64,000 nt of DNA from Pseudoalteromonas rubra (GTDB taxonomy: Bacteria; Pseudomonadota; Gammaproteobacteria; Enterobacterales; Alteromonadaceae), in the NCBI RefSeq assembly GCF_005887095.1, contig NZ_PNCI01000041.1:52793-116792 (forward strand), in the 5' to 3' direction. The notes beneath the pieces were generated by a model. That model did no database searches and was not told the DNA's origin. It saw nothing but the letters and a program-made list of their open reading frames with translations. Below are positions 9,444 to 19,900 of the stretch, one piece after another. The stretch's first letter is position 1. Every line of letters begins with the position of its first letter. Both the position numbers and the translations under genes were made by a program.

Positions 9444-9715
9444 ATAAACCTAAAATAGCCATTCACTATTGTGTCCTGTGTCAGTGGTTGCTGCGCAGTG
9501 GCTGGCTTGCCCAGGAGCTGCTATCTACCTTCTCTGACGAGCTGGCAGAGGTCGCACTGGTTCCGGCCAGTAAGGGAGTCTTTAAAATCTATTACAATGA
9601 CACCTTAATTTGGTGTCGCGAGCGCGATGGCGGATTTCCTGAAGCAAAAATATTAAAACGTCGGGTACGAGACCAGCTTGATCCTGAGCGCTCAATGGGC
9701 CACATTGATACTTAG
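9440..9715 (+). CDS. SelT/SelW/SelH (Rdx) family protein
   Basis: A 91-residue protein with a CxxC motif (CVLC, residues 11-14) right after the first strand 'KIAIHYC', then a helix and 'GGFPEAKILKRRVRDQL'. This is the thioredoxin-like Rdx fold of bacterial SelW homologues, with Cys in place of selenocysteine. It is presumably a cytosolic thiol-redox protein; its partner is unknown. The GTG start overlaps the nhaR stop by four bases (GTGA), and this pairing of nhaR with an Rdx gene indicates co-transcription. Confidence 0.8.
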   Translation: MNKPKIAIHYCVLCQWLLRSGWLAQELLSTFSDELAEVALVPASKGVFKIYYNDTLIWCRERDGGFPEAKILKRRVRDQLDPERSMGHIDT

Positions 9716-9808
9716 GTCATCATAACCCGACGATTCAAAGGGCCGTATAATTCAGTTACTGGCAGAGTTAATCCCACTAAAGTGGTTATGTCTTCATGCA
9801 GTTTGATA

Positions 9809-11836
9809 TTAAAGCTTAAAGCGTTCAATTAACTGGGTTAACCTGGCCGCAAAGCCGCTCAGTGACTCGCTGTCTTTGGCCATAAACCCCATTTCCTGCG
9901 AGTTACGAGAGGCTGTTTCCTGCACTTCTTTCATCAGGTCTGCGATGCGCTCACAGTGTTCGGCCTGATGATTTGCAGCATCCAAAACCTGCTCACTCAA
10001 TACCGTCGCTTGTTCAATCGCGTCACTGACTTGTGACATATTACTTGCCAGCACTTCACTTTGCTCTGCGCACTCCTGTACATCTTGTTGTCCGCTTTGA
10101 ATTAAAGTCGCAGTCGAATGAGTATCAGCTTGCAAAGCCGCAATCATTTTGTTGATCTCCTGGGTCGCATTTTGTGTGCGAATAGCCAACTGCCTCACTT
10201 CGTCTGCCACCACTGCAAACCCTCTTCCCTGCTCACCGGCTCTGGCTGCTTCAATGGCGGCATTGAGCGCCAATAAGTTCGTTTGCTCAGCGATTGCAAC
10301 AATGGTATCCAGGATTTGGCCAATACTTTCGCTGTGGTTTCTAAGTCCGTCCATCGCACTGACCGACTCAGCCATTCTGCTATTGAGCGACATGATCTTC
10401 TGCTTATTTTGCATGACACTTTGCGTTGTTTCGTGATTCAACGACTGGGCGCGCTTGAGCCCGGCCACGCCATGCTCAGATTGTTCCGACACATCCACTG
10501 CGCTGCGGGCGATGTTCGATGCAATACTGAGTGCGTTGCCGGTACGTTCTACCTGAGCAGTTGTTCGGGTAGTTAGCGTCTGACTACGTTCCAGCGATGT
10601 ACCAGCGAGATTTTTTAATTCATGTACCTGGGTGTCGATCTCTTCAAGTAGACCACTCAAATTTTGCTTTACCTGATTAATGTTGTCAGTAAGCGTGCCA
10701 AACTCATCATCCTGACGCTTAACAATTTGTCGAGAAAAATCGCCACTTGCAATGTATCTGAGCATCTTGTTTACTGCAGCCAGTGGGATCAACATCGCGC
10801 GGCTGGTAGACAGTGCAATCCCGATTGCAAGCACTGCAAAAACTATTACTAACAATATGGCCGCATTTTTAGACTGCTCGATAATCAGATCGGACTCCTG
10901 CTGATAAAGATCAAACTGGCTCTGCGCATGGCTTTGAATACTGTCAATCTGAGAAAACAGCGTCTGATATGCTTGCTCTGCTTGCTGGTAGCTCTGTATC
11001 GCCATTTTCTGCCCTTCATGACGACGACCCAGAGCCTGATACAAAGTTCCCGGCGCTTTAAGCTGCTGAGTTATTTTTCCCCATGCTGGCTCAAACTGCT
11101 GTAACAGAGGCTCTACGGGTAATCCGACAGACTGGCGTTTTAGATAAGTAAAATTGTCACTGATGTTGTCTACTATGAAGCCAACATCTTCACGGTGAGT
11201 GGCAAAGCCGTCAGGCCCAACCTGTGCAAGCGATTGCACATTATTTTCCAGTGTAAACAACAGATCGTCTATCCTGATCCCAGTTCCCGCCACTTCGTCT
11301 CTTAGTCGGCTGTTGGGTGTTTCTATCAGTTCAATATCCAACATTGCCGAGCCAGCTGTGTTTCTTTGTTCAAAGAACTCTGTAACGCCTCGCTGAATAT
11401 GAGTTGCTGCCTGAAACTGACTCAGTCGTGCTGTAAACAGGGCCTCTGATAATTGCTGTAACTCTGAGCGGATCCGATTTACTTCTCGCAAAGGTTGCGT
11501 CAGCCGTGGATTGTCTTTAGCACGCGCCTCTAAATCAGCCAGTAACAATTGAGCCCTATCTTCCGCCTGACTAAACGCCAACTGTACTTGCCTGACACTA
11601 CTTTCATCGTCCGCACTGTATGTTTTTGAAACCAGGTTTCTAATTCTTAGCTGTTGTTGCTGAAACTGTTCAGCGGCATGCAAGATAGGCTGGGCGGTGT
11701 CGGTTACTTTGTGATTGGCATGCTGAATTTCCAGCAGTGCCCAGTATGCCAGCCCACTGGCAATGACCAGCAACATACCGATCCCCCCGAAGCCCAGGGT
11801 AATTTTGTGTTTTATGGAAAGCTGCAACGGCAACAT
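9809..11836 (-). CDS. methyl-accepting chemotaxis protein
   Basis: About 675 residues. A first membrane helix (about 12-32) is followed by a long helical periplasmic sensor of about 290 residues, a second helix (about 323-345, AAILLVIVFAVLAIGIALS), HAMP, and the signalling domain. The hairpin tip 'IVAIAEQTNLLALNAAIEAARAGEQGRGFAVVADEVR' is diagnostic (residues around 530-570). There is no C-terminal CheR-binding pentapeptide. The ATG at 11836 has GGAAGG seven bases upstream, whereas the longer in-frame start at 11881 has no such site. The ligand is unknown. Confidence 0.93.
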   Translation of the reverse strand: MLPLQLSIKHKITLGFGGIGMLLVIASGLAYWALLEIQHANHKVTDTAQPILHAAEQFQQQQLRIRNLVSKTYSADDESSVRQVQLAFSQAEDRAQLLLADLEARAKDNPRLTQPLREVNRIRSELQQLSEALFTARLSQFQAATHIQRGVTEFFEQRNTAGSAMLDIELIETPNSRLRDEVAGTGIRIDDLLFTLENNVQSLAQVGPDGFATHREDVGFIVDNISDNFTYLKRQSVGLPVEPLLQQFEPAWGKITQQLKAPGTLYQALGRRHEGQKMAIQSYQQAEQAYQTLFSQIDSIQSHAQSQFDLYQQESDLIIEQSKNAAILLVIVFAVLAIGIALSTSRAMLIPLAAVNKMLRYIASGDFSRQIVKRQDDEFGTLTDNINQVKQNLSGLLEEIDTQVHELKNLAGTSLERSQTLTTRTTAQVERTGNALSIASNIARSAVDVSEQSEHGVAGLKRAQSLNHETTQSVMQNKQKIMSLNSRMAESVSAMDGLRNHSESIGQILDTIVAIAEQTNLLALNAAIEAARAGEQGRGFAVVADEVRQLAIRTQNATQEINKMIAALQADTHSTATLIQSGQQDVQECAEQSEVLASNMSQVSDAIEQATVLSEQVLDAANHQAEHCERIADLMKEVQETASRNSQEMGFMAKDSESLSGFAARLTQLIERFKL

Positions 11837-11998
11837 GGCTATACCTTCCTTTACTGCCGTCTCAGTTTTTCCTGGCGGCAACGCTAAATATTCGAGTTGT
11901 TTAGTAAAATATATAACATAAACATAGACGTAATTATTGCATTTAGAAACAAAATACCTGATTTTCGTATCTAAATCACACCAATTCGCGTTACCTGA

Positions 11999-12925
11999 CT
12001 ACTTGTTGGCATCTTTGTGTATTTGCTCCAGTAAGTCTTCATCTCCAATCATGCGTTGCATCAGGTTGTATACCTGACTGTCTATATCATTGTTATAGAG
12101 CTTCAATATGTCATTGGCCAGTTGCCGTTTTAAACCTGGATACTGTTCATCATTGGCTTGATAATATTGCGCCATCAGGCCTTCAGCAGCCGTTGCGCGC
12201 ATGTAATCGTTGCTTTCCTTTTCGACTATATCAAGTAAAGAGCGGGCGATACGCCCGTCTACGACCGGTGTTTGAGCTACCACGTCCAGCGCCTGAACGC
12301 GCAATTTATCGTCGTACTGACCTCGACTGATTTTGATGACTGCATCTACAGTATCGTAGCTCATAGTGTCCATTTGCGTACGATTAAGCACATACATATT
12401 CATCTGTAACTGACCCATAGCGGACAGACGATCAATCACAGGTAAACTCTCATCCAGAACCTTTTGTTGTAACTGTTTAGAGAGTTTATCTGCGTACTCA
12501 GGGTCAGTCTTTAGGCGCATTTCATAATCATCAGGCAGGTCTTCGTAAAAACCATACACAGGATTGCTTTCGCGATGTTCAGCTCTTTCGCGTTGCTCTT
12601 TCTCTTCCAGAATAGCTAATACTGATGCCTCAAGAGATTGAGCGGCCCCGGGTGATGAAAAGGCACGATTCTCCAGCTCTAACACACGTTCCTGCAAGTA
12701 GCGCACTTGTTCTTTTAGTTGCTGAATATGCTGCAGACCTTGCTCGGATTCTTCCGGTCGGTCAGTGGTCAACGGCTCGTTTTGCGACACAAGCTGTTCC
12801 CGTTCTCCCAATTGAGTATAGTGAGTAAGCTCTTGCCCTGGCGGTTGAGTAAAGTGGCCGTAGAGCGCGATGCACAGCGCACTGATTGAAAAAGTAAACG
12901 ACAGTGTGGTTTTTAATTGTGACAT
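11999..12925 (-). CDS. membrane-anchored coiled-coil protein with HEAT-like C-terminal part, function unknown
   Basis: Not recognised. The first about 22 residues form an N-terminal membrane anchor or uncleaved signal (TLSFTFSISALCIALYGHF). A Glu/Gln-rich coiled coil follows (about 65-115). The second half is all-helical with repeated segments such as 'DKLRVQALDVVAQTPVVDGRIARSLLDIVE' and 'DYMRATAAEGLMAQYY', which look like HEAT-type repeats. It probably faces the periplasm as a scaffold. It is divergent from the multi-spanning membrane protein gene at 13038, with 112 bases between them holding both promoters. Confidence 0.7.
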   Translation of the reverse strand: MSQLKTTLSFTFSISALCIALYGHFTQPPGQELTHYTQLGEREQLVSQNEPLTTDRPEESEQGLQHIQQLKEQVRYLQERVLELENRAFSSPGAAQSLEASVLAILEEKEQRERAEHRESNPVYGFYEDLPDDYEMRLKTDPEYADKLSKQLQQKVLDESLPVIDRLSAMGQLQMNMYVLNRTQMDTMSYDTVDAVIKISRGQYDDKLRVQALDVVAQTPVVDGRIARSLLDIVEKESNDYMRATAAEGLMAQYYQANDEQYPGLKRQLANDILKLYNNDIDSQVYNLMQRMIGDEDLLEQIHKDANK

Positions 12926-13037
12926 ATATTTCCTCTCAAGCCTGGCAATCTACACAAAAAGCATTGCTTTTGCATCGAGAATACTGTTAAAAGTTGTACC
13001 TCCACAAAACAGATCGGCAAAGCAACAAGGATTCAGG

Positions 13038-13871
13038 ATGATAGCCCGTTGGAACACGATAAAAATAAGTGTCTTAATCATCGCATTAGCAATGCTCGAC
13101 CTGCTTTTAACCCTGCTCGGCGTTTGGTCTGTACAAGGAGAGACACGCGTCTGGGTTGTGAGTTTCGAAGCGCTGACTTTGCTCTTGCTACTGTCCAACT
13201 GCTTAATAATAAGACAATCGATCTATCAACATCAATACGCTCAAAATTGCCGACTATTTGCAAACTTGGCCGTTATGTCTGTTTTGTTTTGTCTGGCCGG
13301 CGACCTGGTTAACTTCAATCTGACGCAAAGTTACTTTCAACACGGTACAGTAGTAAAACATGATTACCTGGCTGATTCTGTGTGGTTTTTTATGCCCGGC
13401 TATCTGTTCTTATACTTGGCCTGCTGGCGTTTGTTAAACTACTCAGGTGTTCAGGTGGTTTACTTTATGCTTGCCGTGCTGCTCACTGCACTACTGGCAT
13501 TATGCAGTTACCTGTCTATGCACCTGCCTGACAGCGGCTGGTATATTACGCTCCTAACAGGCAGCTACGCCGTCTTTATTGCTCAGACTACCCTGCTGGG
13601 TTTTTGCCTGCTAACTCGTTCCAGCCTGCCAAAAGTGCCCAGATTCTACCTGGCGTTTGGCTTGATACTCGCCACGGTGGCCGATGCACTCATCGGACAA
13701 TTTTGGATTTTTGGCAATGAGGGGCAAGGTTATTACCCACAGATCAGAGCAATCAATTGGGTATTTTATATCACTTCACAGGCTATCGTTATCCATTTGC
13801 CCCTTGTTGCACTGGCACAGGCTCATAGCTCAAGCCGTACCTGCGCAGCTGATGCAGGTTTTGCAAAGTAA
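13038..13871 (+). CDS. polytopic inner-membrane protein, YhhN/lysoplasmalogenase-like
   Basis: A protein of about 277 residues with roughly eight hydrophobic helices filling most of its length. The spacing of helices and polar residues (CLAGDLVNFNL, ATVADALIGQFW) recalls the YhhN/TMEM86 family, which hydrolyse the vinyl-ether bond of lysoplasmalogens, but this is a weak resemblance. The ATG at 13038 has AAGGA six bases upstream. The longer open frame from 12870 runs into the divergent neighbour and is rejected. The 3' end overlaps the convergent GGDEF/EAL gene by 49 bases, which is unusual and makes read-through or antisense effects possible. Confidence 0.65.
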   Translation: MIARWNTIKISVLIIALAMLDLLLTLLGVWSVQGETRVWVVSFEALTLLLLLSNCLIIRQSIYQHQYAQNCRLFANLAVMSVLFCLAGDLVNFNLTQSYFQHGTVVKHDYLADSVWFFMPGYLFLYLACWRLLNYSGVQVVYFMLAVLLTALLALCSYLSMHLPDSGWYITLLTGSYAVFIAQTTLLGFCLLTRSSLPKVPRFYLAFGLILATVADALIGQFWIFGNEGQGYYPQIRAINWVFYITSQAIVIHLPLVALAQAHSSSRTCAADAGFAK

Positions 13872-15955
13872 TAGCCCTGAATATGGTCACATTTTTGCTC
13901 CAAAAGAAAGGCCAGCTGCTGCTCTGTCTCAACCCCTTCTGCCACCACTTTTAAGCGCATATTGTGAGCCAGGCTAATAATCGCCCGCACCACCATTTCG
14001 CATTTTTCGTCTTCTCCCAACTTGCGAACAAACTCACGGTCTATTTTTAGTGTGTCGATCGGCAGGTGTACCAGATAACTAAACGATGAATAGCCCGTGC
14101 CAAAGTCATCTATCGCTACGGCAATCCCCAGGCGTTGAAAGGCATTAAGAATTTCAATTGCCTGTTGGGGGTTTTGTATCATCATCCCTTCCGTTACCTC
14201 TACTTCGATGGCATCAGCCGGTAATTGATACTTTTGCAGCAAATAAAACACCATTTCGGGCAACTCCTCTCGCTGCAGTTGCTCCATCGACAAATTAACC
14301 GCAATGCAGGGTGGGTTGAGCATTTCGGATCGCCACTTTTTTGCCTGCAAGCAGGCCTGTTCAACAACCCACTCACCCACTTTATTGATCAACCCCATTT
14401 CCTCAAGCTTAGGAATAAAAACATCCGGGCCCACCCTGTTGCCGTCGGCGGGAAACCAACGTAACAAAGCTTCTACCTTGTTGACTTTGTTATTTGCAAT
14501 GTCCCATTGCGGCTGATAGTGCAACTCAAACTCCTGATGCTCGATGGCCGCCCGTAGCTTTTGTTCCAGTTCCAGAGATTCCAGAGCTTGCAAATGCAGT
14601 TCTTCGGTGAAAAACTGAAAGTTCTGTCCTCCCTGTTTTTTGGCCCGATACATTGCCAGTTCAACTGCCCTTAATACACTGACGCTGTCTTCACCGGCAC
14701 CAGGGAAACGCGCTATGCCAATGCTCGGGCCAATGTAAATTTCGTTACCCCGAATATGGTAAGCACCCGATAAATGACTGAGCAAATGTTCAGCAAGTAC
14801 AGCTTCGTTTCTGACATGCTGCTCAATAAAGTTCTCCAGCAGAATCACAAATTCATCGCCGCCAATCCGAGCAACAATATCTCCATCACTGACCGTTTTG
14901 ACAATCCGGTGGCCCACTTCCTGAAGTAAAATATCACCCAGCTCGTGACCAAACTGGTCGTTGACCTGCTTAAAATGATCTAAATCGAGATGCAGAAGTG
15001 AAAATTCCCGACCATGCCTGAGGCTACGTTTAATCGCCTGCTGCAAGTGTTTTTCGAAAGTGCTGCGATTTACCAGGCCTGTCAGAGTATCAAACTGAGA
15101 TAAACGACTCAGCTGTTCTTCAATACTGCGCTTTTGGCTAATATCCTGAAAGGCGATAACCACACCAAACAAAGTATTGTTTTCATAGATGGGCGTGGCA
15201 ATAAACTCAGCTGGAAACATGCGTTTTTCTTTATCCTTGAATAACCCGTATGAATCCCGATAGGTATACCCCTTGGTACAGTGCTCAAATATTTTGCAAT
15301 TTTCCCAGTTTGCAATACCGGCAAGTGATGTAGATAGACAGATAAACTCCGCAATATCAGCGCCCACCAACATATTTTCATTTAAGCCCAGTATTTTTTC
15401 GGTCGCCGGATTGGTATAAGTAATCCGACCCTGAGTATCGACTCCTAAAATCCCTTCGCCAATCGACTTCAACAAGAGGCGGTTCTTATTTTCAAGTTCC
15501 TGAATATCATGGAAAGATTGTAAAAGCTTCGTTCTTTGCTGTTCCAGCTCAAGAAAAACCTGCACTTTACTGTACAACGTGTGCGCATTAATGGGTTTAA
15601 ACAAATAGTCGACCGCACCTACCTCATATCCTTTAAACTCCAGCGCTTCGGTATGATCTGCGGCAGTGATAAAGATAATTGGCGTATGCTTGGTTTCGTC
15701 ATTCATACGTAGCAAAGAGGCCGTTTCAAAGCCATCAATGCCTGGCATCATCACATCCAGCAGAATAACCGCGTACTTGTGGCGTAATACCAGCGACAAT
15801 ACCTCATGACCCGACTCGGCAGAGTGAAAATTGGCACGCATATCCGCAAGGATTTTTTTCACCACTCTGTGGTTTTCGGGTCTGTCATCAACAATCAAAA
15901 TCGTTGGTTTGGTGCAGTCATCTTCGTGCACCTGATTTCGCTTTAGTGCTTCCAT
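13823..15955 (-). CDS. response regulator with PAS, GGDEF and EAL domains (c-di-GMP turnover)
   Basis: A 710-residue cytosolic protein. Domains in order: receiver (about 15-130; phospho-acceptor D67 in VILLDVMMPGIDGFE), short linker, PAS (about 150-265), GGDEF (intact GGDEF at 365-369) and EAL (EAL at 495-497, with the conserved 'DDFGTGYSSFSYL' loop). Both catalytic signatures look intact, so it may be bifunctional or switch activity on phosphorylation. It lies 83 bases downstream of the CheR gene and the hybrid kinase, its probable phosphodonor. The ATG at 15955 follows an AGGA-type site. Confidence 0.93.
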   Translation of the reverse strand: MEALKRNQVHEDDCTKPTILIVDDRPENHRVVKKILADMRANFHSAESGHEVLSLVLRHKYAVILLDVMMPGIDGFETASLLRMNDETKHTPIIFITAADHTEALEFKGYEVGAVDYLFKPINAHTLYSKVQVFLELEQQRTKLLQSFHDIQELENKNRLLLKSIGEGILGVDTQGRITYTNPATEKILGLNENMLVGADIAEFICLSTSLAGIANWENCKIFEHCTKGYTYRDSYGLFKDKEKRMFPAEFIATPIYENNTLFGVVIAFQDISQKRSIEEQLSRLSQFDTLTGLVNRSTFEKHLQQAIKRSLRHGREFSLLHLDLDHFKQVNDQFGHELGDILLQEVGHRIVKTVSDGDIVARIGGDEFVILLENFIEQHVRNEAVLAEHLLSHLSGAYHIRGNEIYIGPSIGIARFPGAGEDSVSVLRAVELAMYRAKKQGGQNFQFFTEELHLQALESLELEQKLRAAIEHQEFELHYQPQWDIANNKVNKVEALLRWFPADGNRVGPDVFIPKLEEMGLINKVGEWVVEQACLQAKKWRSEMLNPPCIAVNLSMEQLQREELPEMVFYLLQKYQLPADAIEVEVTEGMMIQNPQQAIEILNAFQRLGIAVAIDDFGTGYSSFSYLVHLPIDTLKIDREFVRKLGEDEKCEMVVRAIISLAHNMRLKVVAEGVETEQQLAFLLEQKCDHIQGYYFAKPASAAQVRLEL

Positions 15956-16038
15956 AAATCATCCTGGTTTGTTTCTTTCCAGCTCCTTCAAGCTTAGTAC
16001 AAAAATCGCATCTTCCAGCCCGAAACTTAGATATTACC

Positions 16039-16941
16039 CTAAGTCTTTAGTCCTAGTTTTTGACCCGGTACTTTACGATAAAGCGTTGCAGCATTGTCCA
16101 GTAACTGCCATCGTTCACTGGTGTCCAGATAATCGAGATTTTCCAGCCGCCCTAGCCCTAAAAAACCACTGTGATGCAGGCTTTGATCAAACAAATCGAC
16201 AACCCGCTTTTTTAGAGTACTATCAAAATAAATCATCACATTACGGCAAAGTATCAACTGCATTTCCCCGAACACCCCATCGCAGACCAAATTATGATTG
16301 GCAAACACGATATTTCGAGCCAGCTCCATTCGAATCTTGCTGCTGTGATATTGAGTCGAAAAGTGCTCATGAAATGGGGTATCGTGTGATATGGCCAGCT
16401 GATTATAGTTTTGCTCTCCCTGCTGCATAATTTCTTCAGTAAAAATACCTACTTTGGCTTTTTCCAAGATACGGTCATTAAAGTCGGTCGCATAGATTTT
16501 TGCCCTGTCATATAGGCCATGTGCCTTTAGCAATATGGCAAGAGAATACACCTCTTCCCCCGTGGCACAGCCGGCGTGCCAAATTTTAAAGTAAGGGAAA
16601 GTCTCTAATACGGGGAGTACATGTTGCTCCAAAGACTGAAAAAAGGCGGGATCTCGGAAAAACTCCGTCACACTGACCGACAGCTCCTGAATCAGCTTGT
16701 GCATGTACCCTTTTTCATATAACACTTTGGGGATTAAATGAGAAAAATGGGGCACATTGTCCATGAGCATACAATTTTGCAGACGCCGGATCAGCGTACT
16801 GCGAGCATACTGTGAAAAATCGTAGCCACTGCGCTGGTATAATACATCCAGCAGAATGTCGACTTCCAACAGTTGCTCAGGAGTTAGCTTTCTCTCAGAG
16901 TCTTTGCCCTGCGTGAGGTTAATGGAGTCTGTCACTTGCAT
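16039..16941 (-). CDS. CheR-family protein-glutamate methyltransferase
   Basis: A 300-residue protein with the CheR N-terminal helical domain ('YARSTLIRRLQNCM', 'ELSVSVTEFFRDPAFF') and the SAM-binding domain ('IWHAGCATGEEVYSLAILL', 'IYATDFNDRILEKA', 'ILCRNVMIYFD'). These are the standard CheR motifs. CheR methylates glutamates of chemoreceptor-type helical domains using SAM. The start overlaps the 3' end of the hybrid kinase by 23 bases. No CheB methylesterase lies beside it. Its target may be the long helical linker of the kinase or a remote receptor. Confidence 0.9.
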   Translation of the reverse strand: MQVTDSINLTQGKDSERKLTPEQLLEVDILLDVLYQRSGYDFSQYARSTLIRRLQNCMLMDNVPHFSHLIPKVLYEKGYMHKLIQELSVSVTEFFRDPAFFQSLEQHVLPVLETFPYFKIWHAGCATGEEVYSLAILLKAHGLYDRAKIYATDFNDRILEKAKVGIFTEEIMQQGEQNYNQLAISHDTPFHEHFSTQYHSSKIRMELARNIVFANHNLVCDGVFGEMQLILCRNVMIYFDSTLKKRVVDLFDQSLHHSGFLGLGRLENLDYLDTSERWQLLDNAATLYRKVPGQKLGLKT

Positions 16942-19900
16942 TTTGCGTTTCGTATAGCCAGATTTTCATCATAGAAATCAATACATTGATATCAACCGGT
17001 TTGGCAAGGTAATCACTGGCTCCAGCCTCAAGGCATTTCTGTTTATCTTCACTCATCGCCTTGGCGGTTAATGCGATAATGGGAAGGCTCTGGGAAATAT
17101 CTGCACGAATGTGCCGCATGGCTTCAAAGCCATCCATTACGGGCATCATAATATCCATCAGGACCAGGTCAAATTGTTCACTTTGCTGTAGCTTTTCCAG
17201 AGCCAGTTGACCATTGTCTGCCATGGTCACGGCCAGGCCTTGCTCTTTCAACAACTTGGATAAGGCATAGGTGTTCCGCAGATCATCATCGACCAGAAGT
17301 ACATGAAAGCCCGATAAATCAACGGGCTGGCTGATAATATCATTTTGCTTAGAGGCTATCACACTGGGTGGCAGCTGCTGCTCTACTGAGTGTAAAAAGA
17401 GCTCGACTTCATCTTGCAAGCGCACCGGCGCGTGATCGGTTTTCAGTACAATTTTATCTGTAAAGCGCAACAGTTGATGGTATTCATCCCGGCTCAAGTC
17501 TTGTGCGGTATAGACTATAATTGGCGGCAGAGTCAGGCCCGATTCTGCATCCATTCTTTCAAGCAATTCAAAACCCGATATATCCGGCAGGTTCAAATCA
17601 ACAATACAACAGTCTATCTGATGTTGTTTCAACACCTGCATAGCTGTGCCGCCATCGTTGGCAACATGTAGCTCTAACCCCTTTTGCTGCAAAACCTGCT
17701 TAATCACTTTACAGGCATCGGTATCATCTTCTACTAAGAGCAAATGTTTAATGTGCTTTTGCAGCAAGACCTCGAACTTTGCGAAAACCTGTTCCAATTG
17801 CTCTAAAGACACGGGTTTAGTTAAAAAGTCGATGGCGCCTTTTTGCAGCGCTTTTGGATCCTTGTTTTTGCCCGAGACTATATGTACCGGAATTTGGCGT
17901 GTTTTAGGCTCCGACTTTAAGGTGTCCAATAACATCATGCCATCCATATCCGGCAGTCCGATATCCAATATCACCGCGCTGGGCAGCGCTTGCTGTATCA
18001 TGTTCAGTGCCTGCTCAGCTTGCGAACACACTAGCGGGTCAAACTGATGTTTGCGGGCAATATCAGATAAAATACTGGCAAATTGACTGTCATCTTCCAC
18101 AATCAAAATTGTACTATTGCGTTCTGGGGCTGAAGCGGGTCTGACATCTGTGGTGACCATAACATCAGCACTTAAAGATTGCTGCTCAGCCAGCAGTGCA
18201 TCATCATGCGCTTTCACAAAGTCGTTTTGCTGAGCAACCTGGTTTGCTGGTAAATCCGGTTGAGACTGTGGCTCACCCTGCTCTTCATGATCGGGTTGTT
18301 TATGGCGTGGAATATACAGAGAAAAGGTACTGCCCTTATTCACCTCACTGACCAACTGGATCTCTCCGCCCAATAACAGGCTAAACTCTCTCGAAACGGT
18401 CAATCCCAAACCTGTACCTCCAAAAGCCCGACTGGTTGACCCATCTGCTTGCTGGAAAGCTTCAAAAATCGCTTTTTGCATGCCTTGCTCGATTCCAATG
18501 CCTGTATCTCTCACCACAAAGCTCAAGCTGTTATCCGGAGTCAATGTTGAACTGCTAAACCGAACGTCGCCGGCAACGGGTTCAATGCATAGTTCCACAT
18601 AACCTTGTTCCGTAAACTTGAAAGCATTTGACAGTAGGTTTCGAAGTACCTGCTCCAGTCTCAGCTCGTCTGTTTCTATGTCCTTCGGCGCCAACGCAGA
18701 AACCGTGATTTTAAACTCAAGATTTTTTTCTTTTGCAACCGGGTCAAACTGTCTTTTTAGTCGGGCTACAAAACTGTGTAAATCAACTCGGTCCGAAATC
18801 AACTTAAGTTTTCCCGCCTCCACTTTTGACAGATCCAGGATCTCATTAATTAAGGTCAGCAAAGACTGGCCACCGTTATAAATCACCTCAATGTCCTCAA
18901 GCTGATCTTGGGTTAAATTGCCTTCAGAGTTCCGGGCTAACGACTGTGACAATAGTAGTAAGCTATTGAGCGGCGTTCTCAATTCGTGAGACATGTTGGC
19001 CAGAAACTCAGATTTGTATTTGCTCGATACGGCCAGTTGTTCAGCACGATGTTGCAACTCAATTCGGGCATTTTCAATTTCAATTTTTTGCTTTTGTAAG
19101 GTGTCTGTACGCTCTGTAAGCTCAGTATTGGTTTGGGTAAGCTGGCTTCTTTGTTCTCTGAGCTCTTCTTCCGAGCGCTTGAGCTCCTGTGTTTGCTGCT
19201 CCAGCTCCTCATTGGCGGCTTTAAGGTCTTGCTGCTGAGATTCAAGCTCTTCCGCTTGTTGTTGCGACTCTTCCAGCAGCTCTTGCAATCGCCCCCGAGA
19301 TTGAGCGGATGTAAGCGCCTGAGCCTGTTTATCTGCGCTTTGCTCGAGCCACTCTATATCTATAGCCTTGAAAGGTTTAGTGTTCCCGAGTAAAAGTACC
19401 CCCAAAACGGCGCCATTTTGTAATCTGTCGACCAGGGGGACCGCGACAATAAATTTAGCCGCAGAGTGACCGAGCCCGGATTCAATCTCAAGCGGTATAT
19501 GATCAGCGGGTAAATCAGAAAAGCACATCACCTTGCCTTCTAACACCGCCTGACCAGCTAACCCTTCACCAGCCATAAACTCGTTGCTCGCAGAATTGCG
19601 ATGTTTATATGCAAAACTACTGACAAGCTTAAAACCGCCCCCTTCTTTTGCGTACAATACGCCGACCTCAGCCCCGGTATGTTTGGTGCAAAAATCCACT
19701 GAAGCCTGATAAATATCTGTAACGGTTCGAGCGCCAGTCAATAAGTCAGAAAACTCAGATAACCCCGCTTTTAACCAACTCTGCGACTCTAGTTGCAGTT
19801 TACTCTCTCTTAATTTCTTGGTCATCGAGTCAAGCGCTTTGCCCAGCTGGTCTTGCTCCCCTTTGGGCACAAAGTCTGTCTGGTAGTAGCCGTTTTCTAT

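Noticed and set aside
12870..13037. N-terminal extension of the membrane protein gene at 13038
   Set aside because: It would overlap the divergent coiled-coil protein gene, has no ribosome binding site and no coding character; AAGGA precedes the 13038 ATG.
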